Below are positions 25,427-33,858 of a stretch of 64,000 bases of DNA, one piece after another; position 1 is the first letter of the stretch, and each line of letters opens with the position of its first letter. Made by a program: the position numbers and the translations under genes. The notes beneath the pieces were generated by a model. It made no database searches and was not told the DNA's origin. It worked only from the letters and a program-made list of their open reading frames with translations. The DNA is taken from positions 1-64,000 of the forward strand of contig JAGWTU010000003.1 of NCBI GenBank assembly GCA_028868825.1, given 5' to 3'. Source of the DNA: Burkholderiales bacterium. Its GTDB lineage: Bacteria > Pseudomonadota > Gammaproteobacteria > Burkholderiales > Burkholderiaceae_C.

Positions 25427-26054
25427 ATGGCTTTTCTGCTGATCAAGATCCTGGGCCTGTTGCTGCTCGCGGCGCTGGCGGGCGCCTGGCTCGCCCATTG
25501 GTAGTTGATGCGTCGCTATCGGCGACGTGACGGTGCGCTATCACCAGTTCGCCGGCGAATGGCAGAGCTGGCGCGATGGCTTCGAGCGCCGGCTGAGCGA
25601 GCGCGCCGCCGTCGATCTCGATCCGCTGCTGACGCGGCCGCATGGTGTCGAAGCGGCGATCACGCCGCTGCAGCCGAGGCTCGATCAGGTGCACTCCGCC
25701 GTGCGCGCGATCGAGATCCCGAAACCGCAGCCGACCGACCTCGCACCGTTGTTGGCGGCGGTGGCCGGCATTCACATCCCGCCGCAGCGTGAACCCGATC
25801 TCAATCCGCTGCATGACCGACTCGCGGCGCTGGAACAGGCGCTGCGGGACGTCCCGGCACCGGCACCGGTGCCAGCGCCCCATGTGCGCGCCGGCAGCCG
25901 CAATCTGCTCGTCAGCGCTGTCCACGGCAAGCCGGACAATCTGCAGAAGATCCACGGTGTGGCCCATGGCCGCATCGAACGCGACGGCTGGGTCGCCCAG
26001 GCCATCCGGCTGGCGCAGGAGAGCGACTCGGCACGCCAGCCGGCAGCGGCCTGA
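25427..26054 (+). pseudogene. Membrane-anchored coiled protein gene, amber plus frameshift
   Basis: An ATG at 25427 with AAAGGAAA upstream opens a 25-residue hydrophobic segment (MAFLLIKILGLLLLAALAG, ending LAHW) and then stops at TAG (25502). Downstream, MRRY (from 25508) is followed by a one-base shift near 25520; removing one base gives GDVTVRYHQFAGEW, which leads into a 175-residue open frame (to 26054) with heptad-like helices (LHDRLAALEQALRDV) and a helix-hairpin-helix-like end (GKPDNLQKIHGV). The pieces match the design of a single-pass membrane protein with a long periplasmic or cytoplasmic helix. Two lesions indicate a broken gene. The 25-residue ORF might still be made as a small membrane protein. 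Confidence 0.6.
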
Positions 26055-26063
26055 GGCCATGAA

Positions 26064-26088
26064 AACCGGGGCCGCGCGGGCCCCGGTT
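26064..26088. terminator. Bidirectional terminator-like hairpin
   Basis: AACCGGGGCC-gcgcg-GGCCCCGGTT, a perfect 10-base stem between convergent genes. A-residues precede it (gaaaacc), giving a short T-run for the minus-strand transcript of the peptidase gene; on the plus strand it is followed by GATCC. Confidence 0.6.
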
Positions 26089-26135
26089 GATCCTGCGCGC
26101 GCGGCACCGCTGCGGTGGCCGCGCGACCTCGCCGC

Positions 26136-27656
26136 TCAGTGCGGCTTGACGCGACCGGTCACCGCCGGCTTGCCCACCGGCGTCGCCTTTGTGTTGTTGA
26201 TGACCGCCACCGCATCACCCGGAGCCACCTGGGCGATCAGCAGGTCGACGATCGACGAGGCGATCGGCGTCCCGATGCCCGAGGCGGCGTCCCAGCCCGG
26301 GCCCGCGCCGTAGCCGACGATGTCGACCGGATTGCCGTACTGGTCGAACTGCAGCGACGAATTGGTGCCCACCGTGATGTCGTGCAAGCCGCTGCCGCCG
26401 ACCGGCGTCCGACCGATCTTGTAGAGCGCCGAATTCAGGAAGCCGAGCGCATGGCCCGCCTTGTGGTTCGTGATCGCCGCGATCGCCGCCCATTGCGGTG
26501 CACCGGCGCTGGTGCCGCCGAAGAGGTAGAAGCCCGCCGGCACGCCGGGAATGTCGAGGTAGGTCAGCACGCCATGTTCGACCGCGCCGCTGTACGAGAC
26601 ATCGGGCACCGCCCGCTGCTTGCCACCGTGGATCGTGCCCTGCTGGTACGGCGGCTCGCCATAGACGACGCTGTAGCCGCCGCCGCCGGACAGCGTGCCA
26701 TAGCCGAACAGGTTGCCGTAGTCGCCATAGGGCAGGCCCTCGTTCCACACCGTTTCCGACTGGTAGGTGCCGGCCGCGGGATTCTGGGTGGGGTCGCAGC
26801 CCAGCGACGGCAGGCAGTACTTGGCCACCGTGAGTTCGGTTCCGCCGACGCCGGTGACGAGCGGATCGACCGCCGGCGACGACACCGCCTTGACCCACGA
26901 CGTGCCATCGCAGCTCGACTGCGCCGCGCCCTGGTCGGCCGAGGAGGCGACGAGCGTCATGTTCTTCTTCGTCGCGTTGACGAAGATCTGGTGGTACGCG
27001 GCCATCTGGGCCGGGTCGATGCAGCTTTCGTTCTCGCCGAAGCTCATCGAGACGACATCGCCGAGCCGGTTGTCGACGGCGTATTTCAAGGCGCTGCTGA
27101 TGTCGACATCGGAAGGCGTGCGCGCCTGCACGAGGACGATGTTGGCGCCCGGCGCGATCGCATGCGCCCATTCGACGTCGAGGCTGATCTCCTCGGCCCA
27201 GCCGACCATGTTCGGGTCGGTCGGATCGAACGGCACCAGCCCATCGGGAGCGACCCGCGTCAGATGCGTCGGCGGCAGGCCGTAGTACGCATTGAAGTGC
27301 GCGATCTGCGCTTCGAGGTTCGGGTTGTCGTAGGCGTCGACGATGACGATCGTCTGGCCGCTGCCGTCATAGCCGGCGGCGATCTGCGTGTCGGTCCGGT
27401 AGGCACGGCGCATTTCGTAGGGATCGAGGCAATTCGCCGCGCTGCCGGCGCCGATCACCTGGCACTTGAACAGGCCGTATTGCGGACCACTGGCGATGTC
27501 GGGCGTGGTCACCTGCGCCTGGGCCGGCCCGACGCGCAGTTGGGGCCTGTTGATCGATCCCAGTTCGGCCGCGGTGGCCAGATGCCCGAGGGCGAGCAAC
27601 ACCGAACCGCAAACCAGCGGCACGCCGAATCGCTTCAAGCCTTGAACCTTATGCAT
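26136..27656 (-). CDS. Sedolisin (S53) peptidase without propeptide
   Basis: 506 residues from ATG 27656 behind AAGGAG. After a signal peptide (ending near LATAAELG) the catalytic domain starts at once (YEMRRAYRTD, GQTIVIVDAYDNP), so the 180-residue propeptide usual in this family is missing. The catalytic Glu-Asp pair is in EISLDVEWAHAIAP, the oxyanion Asp in SSADQGAA and the nucleophile in GGTSAGAPQWA. The calcium site region near WDAASGIGTP is present. Sedolisins are acid-active secreted endopeptidases. The 210 bases upstream hold a CCCC...GGGG hairpin (around 27755-27772) but no known riboswitch. Confidence 0.88.
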   Translation of the reverse strand: MHKVQGLKRFGVPLVCGSVLLALGHLATAAELGSINRPQLRVGPAQAQVTTPDIASGPQYGLFKCQVIGAGSAANCLDPYEMRRAYRTDTQIAAGYDGSGQTIVIVDAYDNPNLEAQIAHFNAYYGLPPTHLTRVAPDGLVPFDPTDPNMVGWAEEISLDVEWAHAIAPGANIVLVQARTPSDVDISSALKYAVDNRLGDVVSMSFGENESCIDPAQMAAYHQIFVNATKKNMTLVASSADQGAAQSSCDGTSWVKAVSSPAVDPLVTGVGGTELTVAKYCLPSLGCDPTQNPAAGTYQSETVWNEGLPYGDYGNLFGYGTLSGGGGYSVVYGEPPYQQGTIHGGKQRAVPDVSYSGAVEHGVLTYLDIPGVPAGFYLFGGTSAGAPQWAAIAAITNHKAGHALGFLNSALYKIGRTPVGGSGLHDITVGTNSSLQFDQYGNPVDIVGYGAGPGWDAASGIGTPIASSIVDLLIAQVAPGDAVAVINNTKATPVGKPAVTGRVKPH

Positions 27657-27866
27657 GGGAAAACTCCTTGGTTGTTGGATGGCCGCAGCGCCATCGCGCC
27701 CAGCCAACTTGGCGGACAAATGTTTCATGTGTTGCCGACAGGGTCAACGAAGGATCCCCCGCAAATGAGGGGCTAGAAAACCCTTGCGAAGTCTTAGGCG
27801 ATAAGCGCCGACGGGAACGCCGCCATGCGGTTGTAGCGAGAGCGGCAGCCTGTTCGGCCGACTTCG

Positions 27867-29486
27867 TCAGCCCTCCCCGAAGTAGTCCAGCCACAGGCGT
27901 TGGTAGCCGTAGACGTCGACCGGCTTGACGCTGACCATGCGCGCCAGCAGGCCGAGCCGCCGCGCGTCGGTGATCGGCGCGGCAGCGGCAACGAGCGCGA
28001 CTTCGGCGAGGACGCGGCGCTCGTCGTCGCTCGGCGGCGCCGGCAGCGCGCCTGCCGCGGCGGCGACGAAGCGCGCGCAGCAATCGCGCTCGGCGGCCGC
28101 GCGGTCGCCGCGGTAGCGGCGCTGCACCAGGCGCGTCACCGGCGTCGTGAGGTCGAAGAGTGGCGTCGGCACCGGGCCGCCGAAATTCAGCGCCACGTTG
28201 CTGCCCGTGAGCACCACCAGGGTCTTCTCGGCGCTGCGCAGTCCGGGTCGCGACGCCAGACGCTCGCGCTCGCGCTCGGCCAGCCGCGCCAGTGCAGGGT
28301 CGAGCGAACGGAAGCCGTGGCGGTAATAGAACCAATAGGCACCGCTGGCGATGCCGTCGGGGTTGTCGAGTCCGAACTGATGCGCGTCGACCTCGAAGAA
28401 GCGCACGCCGAACAGCTGCCGGTAGACGCGCAGCACCTGGCACATCATGGTGCCCGATTCGCCGCCGCGCAACGGCTCGAAGATGTTCATGCCGAACGCG
28501 GCGCGCGGACCCAGCAGCCAGGCGCCGCCGTAGGCCGCCGCGATGCCGTTCTTGAACAGCGTGAAGCCGACATAGGACTCGAGCGGCAACTGGCGATCGG
28601 GCGTCATGCCGTAGGTGACGACCGAGAGGCCGCGATCGAGGTCGTGCACGCGCAGCGCGCGCACATCGAGGTAGCTGCCGGGGTCGGTCTCGCGCACCGT
28701 CAGCGCGAGCGAATTCTTCACCCGCAGCGCGATGGCGAGCGCGCCCTCGGCGTCGAGCTCGCGCGCCGCAGGCAGCGGCTGGTTCATCAGCTGCAGCGGG
28801 TCGAAGCGGCGCAGCAGTTCGCGCTGCAGATAGGGCCGCACGCCGGGCAGCCGATTGCCCGACCAGGAGAAAGCCGGCGACGTCGGCCGCACGCGCACCC
28901 AGACATCGAGGCTGTCGTAGAGACGGTCCTTGACATAGGGCTGGGCGTCGAGCCGCGCGAGTTCGTCGACGAGGAAACGCAGGCGCCGCGCCGGCTCGAC
29001 GCGCAGCGCATCGAGCAATTCGAGCGGCGCCAATGCGGCCGTGGTCTCATTGCGCTCGAGCGAGGGCAGCGTCAGCCGCAGCACATCGTTGAGATCGAGC
29101 TTGGGCACCTCGAACGACTCGAATGCGGCCTTCGCCTGCGGATGCGCCAGCAGCCAGCGCGCGCAATCGTGCGAAAAGCGCGTCACCGTATCGGCGAACG
29201 GCAGGCCGCGGTTCTCGAGCGCCGCCGGCACCTTGCCGCGCCGCTGGCGCAGGAACGCGGCGATGCGCCCGAACTCGCGCTGGACGAGCCGCTGCGTGGC
29301 CGCGTCGCCGGGATTGGCGTGCACGAACAGCAGCGCGTCGTGGTAGTCGGCGAGCACCGGCTTGGCGACGAGGGCCGCGCTGGCGGCGGCCTGGAGGGCC
29401 GCGAACTTCGCGGCATGGCCTGCGGCATCGAACCGGTGCAGGTCCTGCTGCAGGCGCGCCAGGGCGCGCGGCAGTGATGGTGCCAA
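27867..29486 (-). CDS. Large protein of unknown function
   Basis: 539 residues. I placed the start at TTG 29486 because GGAGGGGGG lies just upstream; a longer frame begins at 29591. There is no signal peptide or membrane segment. The sequence is helical in the N-terminal half (RALARLQQDLHRFDAAGHAAKF) and more globular around residues 300-420, with a conserved-looking block FFEVDAHQFGLDNPDGIASG then AYWFYYRHGFRSLD. That block suggests an acetyltransferase-like or unknown catalytic fold, but I cannot assign it. It is divergent from the SulP gene and 210 bases from the peptidase gene on its own strand. Confidence 0.7.
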   Translation of the reverse strand: MAPSLPRALARLQQDLHRFDAAGHAAKFAALQAAASAALVAKPVLADYHDALLFVHANPGDAATQRLVQREFGRIAAFLRQRRGKVPAALENRGLPFADTVTRFSHDCARWLLAHPQAKAAFESFEVPKLDLNDVLRLTLPSLERNETTAALAPLELLDALRVEPARRLRFLVDELARLDAQPYVKDRLYDSLDVWVRVRPTSPAFSWSGNRLPGVRPYLQRELLRRFDPLQLMNQPLPAARELDAEGALAIALRVKNSLALTVRETDPGSYLDVRALRVHDLDRGLSVVTYGMTPDRQLPLESYVGFTLFKNGIAAAYGGAWLLGPRAAFGMNIFEPLRGGESGTMMCQVLRVYRQLFGVRFFEVDAHQFGLDNPDGIASGAYWFYYRHGFRSLDPALARLAERERERLASRPGLRSAEKTLVVLTGSNVALNFGGPVPTPLFDLTTPVTRLVQRRYRGDRAAAERDCCARFVAAAAGALPAPPSDDERRVLAEVALVAAAAPITDARRLGLLARMVSVKPVDVYGYQRLWLDYFGEG

Positions 29487-29777
29487 TTCGTCCCCCCTCC
29501 GAATGGTTGGTCGAACGATGCGACTATCGATTTGCGGACCCGAGAGGCGCTCGACCGTGCCACGGGCCCCTGTCGGCGTGCCCGGACACAAAGGCTATCA
29601 CGCGAATTGGGAGGCCCGACGCGCGACGATCCCGAATGCGCCGTCGCGCCGGCGTGGAACCATCGGTGACCCCGCGCCACACACTGGCGCGAGTTGCCGC
29701 GCCGGCGCGGCCCGACCAGAAAGCAGCCGCTTCCTGTCGCGGCGGAGTCCCGCAGCCCCGAGGGAGCTTGTCGATCG
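29487..29777. other. Divergent gap before the SulP gene
   Basis: 291 bases between divergent genes. I see no small gene, riboswitch or convincing promoter pair in it. Confidence 0.4.
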
Positions 29778-31991
29778 ATGAATGAGGCCAAGGCATCGGG
29801 GTCGCCAGGTCTGGCCCATACCGGCCGCGATGTGGCGGGCAACGCGATGGCCGGCGCCGTCGCGGCCATCGTGTTGATCGCGAACATCGTTTCCTTCGGG
29901 GCGCTGATGTTCCCGGCGCCGCTCGCCGACGGCGCCGCGACGGCGATCTGGGCGATGCTGATCGGCAGCGCCATCGTCGGCGTGATCGTCGCCTGGAAGA
30001 CCAGCCTGCCGCCGTTGACGACGGGCATCGACTCGCCCACCGGCGCGGTGCTGGTGCTGGTCGCTGCGGGCGCCGTGCCGGCGGTGCTGTCCGCCGGAGG
30101 CACGCCGCAGCAGGCGATCGCGGCGACGCTGCTGCTGTTCGCCGCCGCGTCGGCGATCTCGGGCGCGCTGCTGCTGGGCCTGGGCATCGGGCGCTGGGGC
30201 GCGCTGTTGCGCTTCGTGCCCTACTTCGTCGTTGCCGGCTTCATGGCCGCGACGGGTTGGCTGCTCGTTGCCGGCGCGCTGCGCATGACGCGCGGCCACG
30301 CGGGCAGCGATCTGCTCGACGCCTGGACCGGCGCCGCGGCCGCCAGGCTGGCCTGCGCGCTGGCACTGTTCGCGCTGCTGCTGGCGCTGCGGCGCTGGGT
30401 GCGCTGGCCCTACGCCGTGCCGGCGACGCTGGTCGCGCTGACGCTGCTGGGCACGCTCGTGCTCAGGCAGCTCGGGCTGGCCGATCCCGCGCAAGGCTGG
30501 TATCTGCCCTCGCTCGGTGCCTTGAAGCCCTGGAATCCGTGGCCGGCGCTGCAGGAGTCGCCGCTGTCGCTGCCGCAGGCGCTGGGCTTCGTGCCCGAGC
30601 TGATGGCGGTGGCCGTCGTCGCGCTGGTCTCGCTGGTGACCAAGCTGTCGAGCCTCGAGGTCACGCGCCGGGCGGCGGCCGACATCGATGTCGAACTGCG
30701 CGCGCATGGCCTGGGCACGCTGCTGGCCGTGCCCTGCGGCGGCATCGTCTGCAGCATGCAACTGGGCACGAGCCGCCTGCTCGAGAGCACCGGCGGCGCC
30801 GGCCGCCTCAGCGGCGTCGCCTGCGCCGTCGTGCTGGGTGCCGTCGGGCTGTTGAATCTCGACCTGCCGGCGCTGATACCGATACCGATCGCCGCCGGGC
30901 TCGTCCTGCAGCTGGGCTGGGTCTTTCTGTCCGAGGCCTTCGCGAAGCCGCTGGCCCAGCGCGACGCGCTGAACATCGTCCTCGCCCTGGCCATCATGGC
31001 GGCCTGCGTGCGCTGGGGCTATCTGGCCGGCGTCCTCGGCGGCGTGGTCTGCGCTTGCCTGCTGTTTTCGGCCAACTATGCGCGCATCGGCGTCGTGCGA
31101 CTGCATCTGTCGCGGGCGCAGTTCGCCGGCAGCGTCAGCCGTTCGAGCCGGGCGTCGGCCTTCCTCGCCGAGGGCGGCGAGGCGATCCAGATCTACTGGC
31201 TCGCGGGCTACATCTTCTTCGGCTCGTCCGAGGGCGTGTTCGAACGCGTGCGGCGCGACATCCGCGACCTGCCCGCCGGCCGCGTGCGCCATGTCATCCT
31301 CGATTTCGGCAGCGTGTCGGCGGCCGACGCCTCGGCGCCGATCAGCCTGACCAAGCTGCGCCATCACTGCGCGAAGTCCGGCGTCGCGCTGCTGCATTCG
31401 AACACCGCGCCCGGGCTTCGACGCGCGCTGGAACGCGAAGGGCTGTTCGCAGGGCCGGACGGGCGCGCGCCGTTCCCGAGCGCGACGGCGGCGCTCGCCT
31501 GGTGCGAGGATGCGCTGCTCGCGGCGGCCGGCATCGACTGCAGCGCCGATGCCGTCGACCTCGAAACCTGGCTGCACGAGCAACTCGGCGGCGCGGCGAC
31601 GGCGGCCGATCTTCTCGCCTACCTCGAGCGTCGCAGCTTCGAAGGCGGGGCCGTGCTGTACCGCCAGGGCGAGCCCGCCGACGCCGTCGACCTCGTCGTC
31701 GCGGGAAGGCTGGCGGTGGATCTGGCGCCGGACGCCGATCCGACGCACCGCGTGCGCAGCATCGCCACGCATGCGGTTGTCGGCGAGATGGGATTCTTCG
31801 GCCGCGCGGCGCGCTCGGCCACGGTCTCCGCCGAGGGCCCGGTGACCGTGATGTCGTTGACGCGCGGCCATTTCGAGCGCATGCGCCGCGAGCGCCCCGA
31901 TCTGGCGGCCGCGTTCTACGAATTCCTGCTGCGCACGCTGGCCGACCGCATCCGCGTGTCGGAGCGGGTGGAACGGGCGGTCGGTCGCTGA
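29778..31991 (+). CDS. SulP transporter fused to STAS and cyclic-nucleotide-binding domains
   Basis: 737 residues. Residues 15-430 form a SulP-type membrane domain (GAVAAIVLIANIVSFGALMFP, TTGIDSPTGAVLVLV, and later PALIPIPIAAGLVLQLGW). A STAS domain follows at about 465-580 (AIQIYWLAGYIFFGSSEGVF, HVILDFGSVSAADASA), then a CRP-like cNMP-binding domain at about 610-725 (GAVLYRQGEPADAVDLVVAGRL, VGEMGFFGRAARSATV). SulP proteins carry sulfate, bicarbonate or C4-dicarboxylates. The C-terminal cyclic-nucleotide domain suggests direct control of transport by cAMP or a similar ligand. The GEMGFFGR...RSATV segment fits the phosphate-binding cassette, with an Arg preceding the SAT. Confidence 0.85.
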   Translation: MNEAKASGSPGLAHTGRDVAGNAMAGAVAAIVLIANIVSFGALMFPAPLADGAATAIWAMLIGSAIVGVIVAWKTSLPPLTTGIDSPTGAVLVLVAAGAVPAVLSAGGTPQQAIAATLLLFAAASAISGALLLGLGIGRWGALLRFVPYFVVAGFMAATGWLLVAGALRMTRGHAGSDLLDAWTGAAAARLACALALFALLLALRRWVRWPYAVPATLVALTLLGTLVLRQLGLADPAQGWYLPSLGALKPWNPWPALQESPLSLPQALGFVPELMAVAVVALVSLVTKLSSLEVTRRAAADIDVELRAHGLGTLLAVPCGGIVCSMQLGTSRLLESTGGAGRLSGVACAVVLGAVGLLNLDLPALIPIPIAAGLVLQLGWVFLSEAFAKPLAQRDALNIVLALAIMAACVRWGYLAGVLGGVVCACLLFSANYARIGVVRLHLSRAQFAGSVSRSSRASAFLAEGGEAIQIYWLAGYIFFGSSEGVFERVRRDIRDLPAGRVRHVILDFGSVSAADASAPISLTKLRHHCAKSGVALLHSNTAPGLRRALEREGLFAGPDGRAPFPSATAALAWCEDALLAAAGIDCSADAVDLETWLHEQLGGAATAADLLAYLERRSFEGGAVLYRQGEPADAVDLVVAGRLAVDLAPDADPTHRVRSIATHAVVGEMGFFGRAARSATVSAEGPVTVMSLTRGHFERMRRERPDLAAAFYEFLLRTLADRIRVSERVERAVGR

Positions 31992-32019
31992 TCGCGGCCG
32001 CTGCCGGGGCCCTGCGGCC

Positions 32020-32463
32020 TCACTCGGGACGGTCGAGCTTGGTCGTCAGCAGGATCGTCGAGGCGGTCTCGTTGACGCCCTTGACCGCGCGCATGCGGTC
32101 GATCGCCGCGTCGAGCTCCTCGGTCGATTCGGTGCTGAGCATCGCGCACAGGTCGTAGCGCCCGCTGACGGTGTAGAGCTTGTCGATCTCGTGGCGCCGG
32201 GCCAGCGCCTTGATGATCTCGGGTTCCTGGCGCGGGTCGATGGCGATCAGCACGATGGCGCGGATCTGCGCGCTGGGCTTGGCGCGCGCCACGCTGACGG
32301 TGTAGCCGGTGATGGTGCCGCTGTCCTCCAGTGCCTTCAGCCGCAGTTGCACCGTGCTGCGCGCGCAGCCCAGCGCCTGCGCGAGCTTGACGACGGGCAG
32401 CCGCGAATTGACCTTGAGCAGCGCGATCAGCTGCTGGTCGAGGGCGTCGGGCGGGGTGGACAT
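32020..32463 (-). CDS. Lrp/AsnC-family regulator
   Basis: 147 residues: an N-terminal helix-turn-helix (LDQQLIALLKVNSRLPVVKLAQALGCARSTVQLRLKALEDSG in outline) and a C-terminal RAM ligand-binding domain (IRAIVLIAID, VSGRYDLCAML, RMRAVKGVNETAS). Lrp-type proteins sense amino acids. It is divergent from kamA across 160 bases that contain a perfect inverted repeat, so it is the likely lysine-responsive controller of the pathway genes. Confidence 0.9.
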   Translation of the reverse strand: MSTPPDALDQQLIALLKVNSRLPVVKLAQALGCARSTVQLRLKALEDSGTITGYTVSVARAKPSAQIRAIVLIAIDPRQEPEIIKALARRHEIDKLYTVSGRYDLCAMLSTESTEELDAAIDRMRAVKGVNETASTILLTTKLDRPE

Positions 32464-32512
32464 GGCGTGGTCAGCAGGTGCAATCAGCCGGATCGGTCAA
32501 TGTGCATGATCG

Positions 32513-32529
32513 TCAGTCATTCTGACTGA
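32513..32529. promoter_or_regulatory. Probable Lrp-type operator
   Basis: TCAGTCA-ttc-TGACTGA is a perfect 7-base inverted repeat in the middle of the gap between the Lrp-type regulator and kamA. The size and dyad fit an Lrp/AsnC half-turn site. Confidence 0.55.
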
Positions 32530-32623
32530 TTTCGACTCGTTTGTACCACCACTTTGCATGTATCGGTCGGCCCCTGCTGATTCCTAAGATAAGCCTATCG
32601 CGAGACCCCGACGAGGAACGATC

Positions 32624-33805
32624 ATGCTTCAGCAAATCATCCCGATCCATCACGGCAAGCTGCTCACGCGCGAGGAACTCGACGCCTACGACCCGGCCGC
32701 CGAGCCCTGGCAGAAGCAGTTCTCGCGCCGCTACACGCACCACGCCGAGCTCTACGGCATCCTGAATCACGTCGAGAAGGTCGACGAGAGCGTCTACTCC
32801 CAGTTCTCGGTCGCGATCACGCCGTACATGGCGCAACTGATGGACCGCGACGATCCGAACTGCCCGCTGCGGCTGCAGTACCTGCCCACGCGCAACGAGG
32901 AATCGAAACCTGGCTTCCAGACGATGCTCGACGAGCTCGGCGAGGAAGGCGACACGATTCCCGGCACCAGCGTCGTGCACCGCTATCCGCGCCGCGTGCT
33001 CTTCCTCGTCAGCAACACCTGCGCGTCGCTGTGCCGCTTCTGCACGCGCAAGCGCATGGTGTCGCAGCCCGACGGCTCGGTGCACAAGGACGAGATCGAG
33101 CGCTCGATCGACTACATCGCCGGCAACAAGGACATCGACGACGTGCTGCTCTCGGGCGGCGACCCGCTGACCTTCAGCGACGAGCGCCTCGACGAGATCC
33201 TCGGCGAGCTGCGCCGCCGCGCCCCGCACGTGCGCTTCCTGCGCATCGGCTCGCGCATGGTCGTGCAGCTGCCCACGCGCGTCACGCCCGAGCTCTGCGC
33301 CGTGCTCGAGCGGCACCGCGTGCAGATGATCAACATCCACATCAACCACCCGAAGGAGATCACGCCGCTGCTGCGCGAGCGCGTGAAGCTGATTCAGAAG
33401 GCCGGCATCATGATGGGCCTGCAGACCGTCTGCCTGAAGGGCGTCAACGACGACGTGGCCGTGATGCGCGAGCTGTTCATGCAGTCGCTCGAAATGGGCG
33501 TGCGGCCGTATTACGTGTACTCGACCGACATGGTCGAGGGCGCACACCATTTCATCGTCCCGCACCACCGCATGCTCGAGCTCTACGAGGGCCTGCGCGG
33601 CTGGATCAGCGGCCCCGCCGTGCCGACCTTCATCGTCGACGGCCTCGGCGGCCTCGGCAAGCTGCCGATCATCCCGCAATACGTGCGCGAGGAGCTGCGC
33701 GCCGACGGCACCGGCACGACGGTCAAATGCCGCAATTACGCCGGCCGGACGGTCGAAATGCCGGGACTGGGACTCGATTTCCGCGTCCCCAGCCGCACGA
33801 ACTGA
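32624..33805 (+). CDS. kamA: Lysine 2,3-aminomutase
   Basis: 393 residues. A radical SAM enzyme that converts L-lysine to L-beta-lysine using PLP and a 4Fe-4S cluster. The cluster cysteines are C133, C137 and C140 in CASLCRFC. The SAM-binding LLSGGDPL is at about 175-182 and the expected PLP lysine is K346 in DGLGGLGKLPIIPQY. Length is close to clostridial KamA (416) and longer than EpmB (about 340), and the pathway context rules out the EpmB role. GAGGAA precedes the ATG. It is the first gene of the lysine operon. Confidence 0.95.
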   Translation: MLQQIIPIHHGKLLTREELDAYDPAAEPWQKQFSRRYTHHAELYGILNHVEKVDESVYSQFSVAITPYMAQLMDRDDPNCPLRLQYLPTRNEESKPGFQTMLDELGEEGDTIPGTSVVHRYPRRVLFLVSNTCASLCRFCTRKRMVSQPDGSVHKDEIERSIDYIAGNKDIDDVLLSGGDPLTFSDERLDEILGELRRRAPHVRFLRIGSRMVVQLPTRVTPELCAVLERHRVQMINIHINHPKEITPLLRERVKLIQKAGIMMGLQTVCLKGVNDDVAVMRELFMQSLEMGVRPYYVYSTDMVEGAHHFIVPHHRMLELYEGLRGWISGPAVPTFIVDGLGGLGKLPIIPQYVREELRADGTGTTVKCRNYAGRTVEMPGLGLDFRVPSRTN

Positions 33806-33858
33806 AGCACCGTCGGCGGCCGCTGCAACAGCAGCGCCACCCACCCCCGAGACCCCCC

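Noticed and set aside
25502..25504. Amber codon as programmed readthrough or pyrrolysine site in the 25.4 kb membrane gene
   Set aside because: A second, independent frameshift follows within 20 bases and there is no readthrough or pyrrolysine context, so decay is simpler.
27755..27772. Terminator or riboswitch in the leader of the first sedolisin gene
   Set aside because: A CCCC/GGGG hairpin exists, but it has no T-run and the GEMM motifs seen at the other sedolisin are missing.
32464..32623. Cobalamin riboswitch in front of the kam genes
   Set aside because: The kamD/kamE enzyme needs B12, so I looked for the B12-box consensus; it is not present in the gap and an Lrp-type operator is.
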